Shown here: positions 57,868 to 64,000 of the stretch, one piece after another
Layout of the letters: each line of letters begins with the position of its first letter
How positions within the stretch are numbered: the first letter of the stretch is position 1
NCBI RefSeq assembly: GCF_014287875.1
Contig: NZ_JACOPN010000002.1
Location: forward strand, 248,001 to 312,000
DNA length: 64,000 nucleotides
Source: Flintibacter faecis
GTDB lineage: Bacteria; Bacillota; Clostridia; Oscillospirales; Oscillospiraceae
Direction of reading: 5' to 3'
The notes under the pieces: model-generated
Told to the model about the DNA's origin: nothing
Databases searched by the model: none
Seen by the model: the letters and a program-made list of their open reading frames with translations, nothing else
Program-made: the position numbers and the translations under genes

Positions 57868-58263
57868 TTACTGCAGCGACAATGGCCCAAAGCCGTGGGG
57901 CATGAGCTGGCCCAGGGTGGCCGTCTCGAATGCGCCGTCCTCCCGGGCGGCCAGCACCCGCAGCCCGGGGGCAAACTCATACAGCATCTGGCGGCAGGCC
58001 CCGCAGGGCCAGCAGAAGTCGCTGCCCCGTCCGGCGATGGCAATGGCCGTCCAGCCCGTGCGCCGCCCCTCGCTCACCGCCTTTAAAAGGGCGGTACGTT
58101 CCGCACAGATGGTGGAACCAAAGGCGGCGTTTTCCACATTGCAGCCGGTGAACACGGTCCCGTCATCGCACAACAGCGCTGCGCCCACGGGGAAGTGGGA
58201 GTAAGGCACATAGGAGAATTCCTGCATTTTGATGGCCCGGGCCACCAGCTCCTGGTCGGTCAT
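57868..58263 (-). CDS. cdd: Cytidine deaminase
   Basis: A zinc enzyme converting cytidine to uridine. Zinc ligands Cys53 (with Glu55 in CAERTAL) and Cys87, Cys90 (PCGACRQ) are present; the N-terminal YVPYSHFPVGAAL is typical. Length 131 fits the homotetrameric form. ATG 58263 follows AAAGGAGG. It complements the uridine phosphorylase and pyr genes of the window in pyrimidine salvage. Confidence 0.95.
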   Translation of the reverse strand: MTDQELVARAIKMQEFSYVPYSHFPVGAALLCDDGTVFTGCNVENAAFGSTICAERTALLKAVSEGRRTGWTAIAIAGRGSDFCWPCGACRQMLYEFAPGLRVLAAREDGAFETATLGQLMPHGFGPLSLQ

Positions 58264-58366
58264 AGGGGTCAGCCTCCTTTAAATAAGAAATTGTATGTTA
58301 TTCAATCCAAAGCTTCATATAATCGCCCTCTTGATATCCTCGTTTTCCTGCTTCTTCTTTTTTCAA

Positions 58367-59746
58367 TTACTTCAGTATCTGATAGCTCATCATAAAAAGA
58401 ATAACCATCAGACCTAAAAATATCTTGCCCAGTTTCTGATACATCGTTGTTGCCGGACTCATGAGTGGGTTCCAGGTTTCCTCTGTGCCAGGCATATTGT
58501 TTTTATTGCTCCAATTTTCTCCAGTTATCTTCTGGGCATAGAGACGATTGGATGCATAAGAGAGCATTTCCTTGGCGGCTTCTGCCTCGTGTTCTGACAA
58601 TTTAAGGGTCCTGCCATCTGCGAAAGAGAGCATTTTCCATTTGCCTGCTTTCTTTCTCGGGGAGGCCCATCCGCTGATGTCTGTGAGAAGCGGAAGATAG
58701 TAAACACCGGCGGCGTCCTGTTCGTCAATGATAAAATGATGAGTGACCGTGAACGATCTGTTGCTGGAAACTGGCTGCATGAGAAAATATTCCGTACAGA
58801 AAAGCTCTCTGATCTGCTTGCGCTGTCCCCATGCATCGAAGCAGGAAAGTGTCCGCATGACCGGACCAATGGCGATAAGAACGACAAACCCTGCGCCTGT
58901 CAGCAGCAAAAAGACTGCGTATATCATAATCGACGAGTAATCACTGAAAGGCGATGCCGCTTCCCGAAGCATCACTCCACAAAGCGGAATCACCAACGCA
59001 GCTTCCAGCAGGGAAATCCCACGAAAAATGGCATTCTGGCAAAACAGATAATAAAAGCTGACAAAGGTATCAGCATTCTGCCCACTATGGTAGCGAAGCG
59101 GAATTCGCATAAGAAAAAGTTCAGACAAAAGGCCGACAAGCAGCACCACTTCCTTGCATACAAGGATATAAATTCCATACATCCATATATAGAGCCAGGT
59201 TCTGCGGGAGCCATAAAGGGCCAGTAAATCTCCGGTCTCCGCATTTTCCAGAACACTATTCAGGATATTTTCCCCGAAAAACAGGTGATAACCGATGCCC
59301 AATATCAGTATGATCCATGCAATATAATCAGGAATGCAGGACAGCACCCAGCGTTTGCGGCTGCCGTGTTCATGCCTCCTTTGTCGTAAGAGCCCGATTC
59401 CCCATAGAATCGGATAAAGAAATACAATAAGAAGCAGCGCAAGATTCGTTTGTGGCTGTATTGCCGTTATAAGCAGGCTCAGGCGTTTGGCCTGTGAAGC
59501 TATGCTCTGCAGATTCGGTACATGCGCAAAAATTGATAGCATCGACACGAAAATTACTGCAAAGACTCCTGGTATCGCCATCAGACTGAATGTTTCCGCT
59601 TTTGACTTGCGCTTCACCAGATTATATAGGTCGTTAAGATACAGACCTGCACTCAGATAAAGAAGTATCATTGTAAGCCAAAAGTCTGGTAAATAATCGG
59701 CATCCACCGTATATAATTGAAAGAAATCCAAGAGCGCCTCTATCAT
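58367..59746 (-). CDS. AT-rich multi-pass membrane protein of unknown function (459 aa)
   Basis: About ten predicted helices, with a long soluble segment (about 340-420) containing FIIDEQDAAGVYYLPLL and FADGRTLKLSEHEAEAA. I recognise no family. The coding sequence is visibly more AT-rich than all surrounding genes, with A/T-ending codons, suggesting recent acquisition. ATG 59746 follows GGAGAAG. No partner gene lies nearby. Confidence 0.75.
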   Translation of the reverse strand: MIEALLDFFQLYTVDADYLPDFWLTMILLYLSAGLYLNDLYNLVKRKSKAETFSLMAIPGVFAVIFVSMLSIFAHVPNLQSIASQAKRLSLLITAIQPQTNLALLLIVFLYPILWGIGLLRQRRHEHGSRKRWVLSCIPDYIAWIILILGIGYHLFFGENILNSVLENAETGDLLALYGSRRTWLYIWMYGIYILVCKEVVLLVGLLSELFLMRIPLRYHSGQNADTFVSFYYLFCQNAIFRGISLLEAALVIPLCGVMLREAASPFSDYSSIMIYAVFLLLTGAGFVVLIAIGPVMRTLSCFDAWGQRKQIRELFCTEYFLMQPVSSNRSFTVTHHFIIDEQDAAGVYYLPLLTDISGWASPRKKAGKWKMLSFADGRTLKLSEHEAEAAKEMLSYASNRLYAQKITGENWSNKNNMPGTEETWNPLMSPATTMYQKLGKIFLGLMVILFMMSYQILK

Positions 59747-59876
59747 TTTTCACTCTTCTCCCTATTGAGATTTATCCTGTTTATTCTTACGGAAACACCC
59801 TTGTTCATAGTCATTAAAAATGTATCCTTTACAAATCGGAATTTCTGCTTTTAAGCATACCCCACGGGAGAAAAAC

Positions 59877-59905
59877 TTGCAATCTTCTTTTTTTCGGATT
59901 ATAAT
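59877..59905 (+). promoter_or_regulatory. Promoter of the thiamin salvage operon
   Basis: TTGCAA (59877-59882) and TATAAT (59900-59905), 17-base spacer, just upstream of the TPP aptamer. Confidence 0.8.
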
Positions 59906-59927
59906 GATAGCCACAATTTATGTGTAA

Positions 59928-60011
59928 CCAAGGGAGCTCGCAAACGGGCTGAGAGGAAGCTGTGCGCTTCGACCTGCGACCTGATTTGGGTAATGCCAAC
60001 GTAGGGAGAGA
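59928..60011 (+). promoter_or_regulatory. TPP (THI element) riboswitch
   Basis: The thiamin pyrophosphate aptamer is unmistakable: GGGCTGAGAGG (the J3/2 bulge that binds the pyrimidine), then CCTGATTTGGGTAATGCCAA and GTAGGGAG closing the helix. It precedes thiM, thiE, thiD and cytX. Confidence 0.95.
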
Positions 60012-60024
60012 TGGATCTATCTGT

Positions 60025-60069
60025 GCCGCAGGCCGTCTTTTCTGTCAGACGTCCGGCGGCTTTTCTTTT
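60025..60069 (+). terminator. TPP-controlled attenuator hairpin
   Basis: Stem GCCG..GG..CGTCT with AGACG..CC..CGGC (60025-60060) followed by TTTTCTTTT, directly before the thiM ribosome site. Excess TPP is expected to favour this terminator. Confidence 0.85.
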
Positions 60070-60082
60070 GGAGGGAACGCTT

Positions 60083-60898
60083 TTGAACCTTAGCGAATAT
60101 CTGTCCCGGGTCCGGCAGCAGGCCCCGGTGATCCACGCCATTTCCAACTATGTCACGGCCAACGACGTGGCCAATGTCCTGCTGGCCTGCGGGGCCAGCC
60201 CCATTATGGCCGACGACCCGGAGGAGGCGGTATACATCACCCGTCTGTCCGCTGCCCTGGCGCTGAATCTGGGCACCCTCAGCCGCCGCCGGGTGTCGGC
60301 CATGCTGGCGGCAGGAGAGGAGTCCGGTCGTCTGGGCCGCCCTATCCTGCTGGACCCGGTGGGGGCGGGAGCCAGCCCCATGCGCACCGACACCGCCCGG
60401 ATGCTGCTCCATCGCCTGCCCGTCACGGCCCTGCGCTGCAACGCCTCTGAGCTGCGGGCCCTGCTGTCCGGGACCCACACCCATCGTGGGGTGGACGCCG
60501 ACCGCCAGCAGGCGGGCAGTCTTTCTGAGCAGATTGTCTTTGTGAAGGGGGCCGCCCGGCAGCTGGGCTGTCTGGTGGCCGTCACCGGGGAGACGGACCT
60601 GGTGAGCGATGGGGATATCTGCTTTGTCATCCGCAACGGCCGCCCGGAGATGAGCCGGGTGACGGGGACCGGCTGTCAGCTCTCCGCCCTGTGCGCCGCC
60701 TTTCTGGCTGCCGACCCGGACCGGTCTGTCTATGCCCTGGCCGCCGCCGTGTGCGCCATGGGCCTGGCGGGAGAGATCGCCTGGGGGCACATGACCCCGC
60801 ACGACGGAAACGCCGCCTATCGCAGCCGCATCATTGATGCCGTCTATCATCTGGACGGCGAGACACTGAATAAAGGAGCGCGCTATGAACTTGGATAA
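60083..60898 (+). CDS. thiM: Hydroxyethylthiazole kinase ThiM
   Basis: Phosphorylates the thiazole half of thiamin for salvage. The N-terminal VIHAISNYVTANDVANVLLACGASPIMADDPEE signature and the C-terminal ATP motif VTGTGCQLSALCAAF are present. The start is TTG at 60083, eight bases after GGAGG; the longer frame runs back through the terminator and is rejected. It overlaps thiE by 14 bases. Confidence 0.93.
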   Translation: MNLSEYLSRVRQQAPVIHAISNYVTANDVANVLLACGASPIMADDPEEAVYITRLSAALALNLGTLSRRRVSAMLAAGEESGRLGRPILLDPVGAGASPMRTDTARMLLHRLPVTALRCNASELRALLSGTHTHRGVDADRQQAGSLSEQIVFVKGAARQLGCLVAVTGETDLVSDGDICFVIRNGRPEMSRVTGTGCQLSALCAAFLAADPDRSVYALAAAVCAMGLAGEIAWGHMTPHDGNAAYRSRIIDAVYHLDGETLNKGARYELG

Positions 60899-61532
60899 AA
60901 ATTCTCTGCTGCTCTACGCCGTGACGGACCGGAGCTGGCTAAAGGGCCAGACCCTGGCTCAACAGGTGGAGCAGGCCCTGCTGGGCGGGGCCACTATGGT
61001 CCAGCTGCGGGAGAAGCAGCTGGACCTCCCCCATCTCCGCCGGGAGGCTTTGGATATCCAGGCCCTGTGCCGCCGGTATGGGGCACCCTTCCTCATCAAC
61101 GACAACGTGGACCTGGCCCTGGAGATCGGGGCCGACGGGGTCCATGTGGGGCAGGAGGACATGGAGGCCGGGCTGGTCCGGCAGAAGCTGGGGCCCGGTA
61201 AGATTTTGGGCGTGTCCGCCCACTCCCCGGAGGAGGCCCTGCGGGCCCAGGCCGCCGGGGCAGACTATCTGGGAGCGGGATCCGTGTTCCACACGGGGAC
61301 CAAGACCGACGTGTCCACCCTGTCCTGTGATACCCTGGGGGACATCTGCGCCGCCGTCCACATCCCCGTGGTGGCCATCGGCGGCATCAATGAAGACAAC
61401 ATTCTCCGGCTCAAGGGCACCGGCATCGCCGGAGCCGCCGTGGTCTCCGCCCTCTTCGCCCAGCCCGATGTTCAAGCCGCCGCCCGACATATGAGAACGC
61501 TGGCGGAGAGAGTTAGGAGTGGAGAGAGTTAG
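60885..61532 (+). CDS. thiE: Thiamin-phosphate synthase ThiE
   Basis: Joins HMP-pyrophosphate and thiazole phosphate to thiamin phosphate. ATMVQLREKQ, FLINDNVDLALEIGADGVHVGQ and AIGGI motifs are clear; TIM-barrel length 215. ATG 60885 follows AAAGGAGCGCG. Its last residues, RVRSGES, and its stop codon TAG are encoded by the beginning of a TTAGGAG repeat array, so the natural C-terminus may have been altered by the repeat. Confidence 0.93.
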   Translation: MNLDKNSLLLYAVTDRSWLKGQTLAQQVEQALLGGATMVQLREKQLDLPHLRREALDIQALCRRYGAPFLINDNVDLALEIGADGVHVGQEDMEAGLVRQKLGPGKILGVSAHSPEEALRAQAAGADYLGAGSVFHTGTKTDVSTLSCDTLGDICAAVHIPVVAIGGINEDNILRLKGTGIAGAAVVSALFAQPDVQAAARHMRTLAERVRSGES

Positions 61533-61645
61533 GAGTTAGGAAGTAGGAAGTAGGAGTGATGAGTTGCGCCGAACTTCTAACTCATCACTTCTAACTCATC
61601 ACTCCTAACTCATCACTCCTAACTCATCACTCCTAACTCATCCCT
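61506..61645. repeat. Long TTAGGAG/TGATGAG array with inverted halves
   Basis: A left half of GTTAGGAGTGGAGAGAG... units and a right half of four to five CTCATCACTCCTAA units in inverse order form a possible long hairpin. It provides the thiE stop and separates thiE from thiD. Confidence 0.85.
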
Positions 61646-61646
61646 G

Positions 61647-61675
61647 TTAAAAAAACGGCAGCGCCGTTTTTTTAA
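61647..61675. terminator. Bidirectional terminator between thiE and thiD
   Basis: A perfect 13-bp stem, TTAAAAAAACGGC with GCCGTTTTTTTAA, three-base loop. It could end or weaken transcription from thiM-thiE before thiD. Confidence 0.8.
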
Positions 61676-61755
61676 TGCGACGGCTTGGGGGCACCACCTG
61701 CCGCCGCACAATAAAACTTCAATGTGTTTTTCAACAAAGAAAGGAGAAAACCCAC

Positions 61756-62553
61756 ATGAAAACAGCATTGACGATCGCTGGAAGCGACTCCAGCGGAGGC
61801 GCCGGAATTCAGGCAGATATCAAGACCATGACAGCAAACGGTGTCTACGCCACCAGCGCCATCACGGCCCTGACTGCCCAGAACACCACCGGCGTCTATG
61901 GCATTCTGGAATCCACCCCCGAATTTCTGGCCAATCAGCTGGACTGCATCTTCACGGACATCTTCCCCGATGCGGTGAAAACGGGCATGGTGTCCTCCAC
62001 CGCCCTCATCGCCGTCATTGCAGATAAGCTGCGGCAATACGGGGCGCGGAACATCGTGGTGGACCCGGTGATGGTGGCCACCAGCGGGGCCCGGCTCATC
62101 TCGGAGGAGGCGGTGGATGCCCTGAAGGAGAAGCTCCTCCCCCTGGCCACCCTGCTCACCCCCAACATCCCTGAGGCGGAGGTTCTGTCCGGCATGACCA
62201 TTGAAAACGCCGCCGACATGGAAAAGGCCGCCCGGGCCATCAGTGAACAATATGGCTGCGCCGTGCTGTGCAAGGGCGGCCACCAGATCAGCGATGCCGA
62301 TGACCTGCTGTGGCGGGAGGATGCCGGAGTCTGGTTCCGGGGCCGCCGCATCCAGAACAATAACACCCACGGCACCGGCTGCACCCTGTCCAGCGCCATT
62401 GCGTCCAATCTGGCCAAGGGCTATGATCTGGACCAGTCCGTCCGTCGGGCCAAAGCGTATATCTCCGGCGCTCTGGCCGCCATGCTGGATCTTGGGCACG
62501 GCTCCGGCCCCATGGACCACATGTTTGACCTGCGGGGGGAGTTTGTCCGGTGA
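61756..62553 (+). CDS. thiD: Hydroxymethylpyrimidine (phosphate) kinase ThiD
   Basis: Phosphorylates HMP and HMP-phosphate. LTIAGSDSSGGAGIQADIKT is the ribokinase-like N-terminal signature, VVDPVMVATSG follows, and NTHGTGCTLSSAIA is the ATP/anion-hole motif. ATG 61756 lies behind AAAGGAGAAAA. Its stop overlaps the cytX GTG by four bases. A terminator and repeat array separate it from thiE. Confidence 0.94.
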   Translation: MKTALTIAGSDSSGGAGIQADIKTMTANGVYATSAITALTAQNTTGVYGILESTPEFLANQLDCIFTDIFPDAVKTGMVSSTALIAVIADKLRQYGARNIVVDPVMVATSGARLISEEAVDALKEKLLPLATLLTPNIPEAEVLSGMTIENAADMEKAARAISEQYGCAVLCKGGHQISDADDLLWREDAGVWFRGRRIQNNNTHGTGCTLSSAIASNLAKGYDLDQSVRRAKAYISGALAAMLDLGHGSGPMDHMFDLRGEFVR

Positions 62554-63716
62554 AAAAGACCTCTACCCTGCAAAACGGCCTGATCTGGTTCGGCGCAGGC
62601 GTCTCCCTGGCCGAAATTCTCACAGGCACTTCCTTCGCCTCCCTTGGACTGAGCCAGGGCCTGGCGGCCATTTTCCTGGGCCACATCATCGGCTGCGCCA
62701 TGATGCTCCTGGCGGGCCTGATCGGCGGGCGCACGGGGCGCACCGCCATGGAGACGGTGAAAATGAGCTTCGGCCAGCGGGGCGGGCTGCTGTTCGCCCT
62801 GCTGAATGTGCTGCAGCTGGTGGGCTGGACGGCCATCATGATCTATGACGGGGCCCTGGCCGTCGGCGGCATCTTCGATGTGGGCCGATGGGTGTGGTGT
62901 CTGGTCATCGGGGCCCTCATCGTCCTGTGGATCGCCGTGGGCATCACCGACCTGGGCTGGATCAACAAGCTGACCATGGCGGCCCTGTTCCTGCTGACTT
63001 TGGTGCTGTGCAAGGTCATCTTCTTCTCCGGCAATGCCGTCACCGCCGCCGGGGAGGCCATGTCCTTCGGCGCAGCGGTGGAGCTGGCGGTGGCCATGCC
63101 CCTGAGCTGGCTGCCCCTCATCAGCGACTATACCAGCCAGGCCCAAAAGCCCGCCCGGGCCACCTGGGTCAGCGTCATCGTCTATGGCCTGGTGTCCTGC
63201 TGGATGTATGTCATCGGCATGGGGGCCGCCATGTTCACCGGGGAGTATGACATCGCCGTCATCATGGTAAAGGCGGGGCTGGGCGTGGCCGCCCTGGTCA
63301 TCCTGGTCTTTTCCACCGTCACTACTACATTCCTGGATGCCTGGTCCGCCGGTATCTCTGCCGAGTCCCTGTCCCGCAGGCTGGACGGGAAAAAGACGGC
63401 CATCGCTGTGACCCTTGTGGGTGTTGTGGGAGCCATTCTGTTCCCCATGGACGACATCACCGGGTTTCTCTATCTCATCGGCTCGGTGTTCGCCCCCATG
63501 ATCGCCGTGCAGATCGCCGACCACTTCATCCTGCACCGGGACCGGTTCGACGTGCCGGCCGACGGACGGAACCTGGTCATCTGGCTCATCGGCTTTGCCG
63601 CCTATCGCTGGCTGATGGGCGTGGACACCCCCGTGGGCTACACCCTGCCCGACATGGTGCTCACCGTGGTCCTGTGCCTGCTGGCGGACAAGCTGCTGCC
63701 TAAAGATCAGGGCTGA
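62550..63716 (+). CDS. cytX: CytX-type hydroxymethylpyrimidine transporter (388 aa)
   Basis: A nucleobase:cation symporter-1 family protein with twelve predicted helices. WFGAGVSLAEILTGTSF at the start, PLSWLPLISDYTSQA in TM6 and the position directly after thiD under a TPP riboswitch mark it as the thiamin-pyrimidine importer CytX rather than a cytosine permease. The GTG start overlaps thiD as GTGA. It completes a salvage-only route: uptake of HMP, ThiM, ThiE, ThiD. No de novo thiC or thiG is in the window. Confidence 0.9.
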   Translation: MKKTSTLQNGLIWFGAGVSLAEILTGTSFASLGLSQGLAAIFLGHIIGCAMMLLAGLIGGRTGRTAMETVKMSFGQRGGLLFALLNVLQLVGWTAIMIYDGALAVGGIFDVGRWVWCLVIGALIVLWIAVGITDLGWINKLTMAALFLLTLVLCKVIFFSGNAVTAAGEAMSFGAAVELAVAMPLSWLPLISDYTSQAQKPARATWVSVIVYGLVSCWMYVIGMGAAMFTGEYDIAVIMVKAGLGVAALVILVFSTVTTTFLDAWSAGISAESLSRRLDGKKTAIAVTLVGVVGAILFPMDDITGFLYLIGSVFAPMIAVQIADHFILHRDRFDVPADGRNLVIWLIGFAAYRWLMGVDTPVGYTLPDMVLTVVLCLLADKLLPKDQG

Positions 63717-63727
63717 GCCTATCAATC

Positions 63728-63777
63728 AAAAAACCAGAACGGAGCCTTTTTAAAATCAGGTTCCGTTCTGGTTTTTT
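63728..63777 (+). terminator. Intrinsic terminator of the thi operon
   Basis: A 20-bp imperfect stem (63728-63747 with 63758-63777) with AAAAAA and TTTTTT sides. Confidence 0.9.
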
Positions 63778-63790
63778 AAATAAATAAGTC

Positions 63791-64000
63791 GGAGCAAGCG
63801 ATACAAAGCTTGCTCTCAGCGTGTCGATAAACCCTTTTCTGTCATTCCGAGGAGCGCAGCGACGTGGGAATCCGTAACCAAAAAGTCGGAAATGCGCTGA
63901 TACTCGTGAGTTTTGGAAACGGATTGCCACGTCGGCCCGTTGGGCCTCCTCGCAATGACAGGCTTTTTTGACAGTCTGGGAGCAAGCGATACAAAGCTTG
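63791..64000. repeat. REP-pair element (type I) bounded by 22-bp hairpin direct repeats
   Basis: Perfect 22-bp copies of GGAGCAAGC...GCTTG lie at 63791-63812 and 63979-64000; AGCAAGC/GCTTGCT makes each a small hairpin. Between them is a 166-bp element nearly identical to 1627-1783 and to the inverted 32100-32262 copy. The second hairpin ends exactly at the window edge. No gene is visible after 63777. Confidence 0.85.

Noticed and set aside
60011..60083. ThiM starting at the upstream ATG near 60011
   Set aside because: That start lies in the riboswitch attenuator region and has no ribosome site; TTG 60083 has GGAGG at good spacing.

Overview
The window looks like a chromosomal segment of a GC-rich, spore-forming, Gram-positive gut Clostridia species of the Oscillospiraceae type (Flavonifractor, Lawsonibacter or Pseudoflavonifractor-like). 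The reasons are strong AGGAGG ribosome sites, frequent TTG and GTG starts, a complete spoIIA sporulation operon, clostridial-style sortase and c-di-GMP control, GC-rich coding, and many short palindromic repeats between genes. The genus call is an inference from style and gene content, not from a database match.

Layout. 1-3.9 kb: start of a DUF4015-like gene, a short-chain dehydrogenase, the AzlCD branched-chain amino acid exporter and a lipid kinase. 4-14.6 kb: a long minus-strand housekeeping run: rph, a PQ-loop protein, rdgB, yhbY, a nadD-yqeK fusion, an LCP cell-wall ligase and rsfS, preceded by smc and ftsY. 14.8-17.7 kb: two AT-rich accessory genes, a Na+-dependent transporter and tRNA-Ala(CGC). 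17.8-24.3 kb: a surface module in which a c-di-GMP-I riboswitch leads into a 1573-residue VWA adhesin with a VPKTG anchor, followed by its likely class B sortase. 24.9-28.7 kb: a compact type IV pilus-like cluster (PilT, PilC and four small membrane proteins). 28.8-32 kb: a transglutaminase lipoprotein, a SARP-type regulator with a degenerate GGDEF-like end, and an XRE regulator.

32.3-36.4 kb: a probable histidine module (YuiF-like transporter with a structured leader, HutH, and a DapF-like racemase). 36.5-46.2 kb: suhB, uridine phosphorylase, a KdpDE-like two-component pair, spoIIAA-spoIIAB-sigF, a MATE pump, and a LysR regulator divergent from two tiny tandem peptide genes (24 and 17 residues). 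46.2-55.3 kb: ygiQ, a phosphatase-GNAT fusion, and a pyrimidine operon pyrC-pyrF-(two zinc-ribbon genes)-pyrK-pyrD. 55.5-59.7 kb: a lone phage-type lysis cassette, cytidine deaminase and an AT-rich membrane protein. 59.9-63.7 kb: a TPP-riboswitch operon thiM-thiE-thiD-cytX for thiamin salvage.

Across the window lie several families of short dispersed repeats. The commonest is a REP-like unit with the core GTCATTGCGAGGA...GACGTGGCAATCCGT, arranged in pairs. Three of its insertions are bounded by perfect 22-28 bp direct repeats that are themselves terminator-like hairpins. A second family consists of TTAGGAG/TGATGAG arrays that often supply gene stop codons. The strongest candidates for something undescribed are the tandem micro-peptide locus at 44.8-45.3 kb, the repeat family that duplicates terminator hairpins, and the structured leader of the histidine module. 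The best-supported regulatory finding is the c-di-GMP-controlled adhesin and sortase module.
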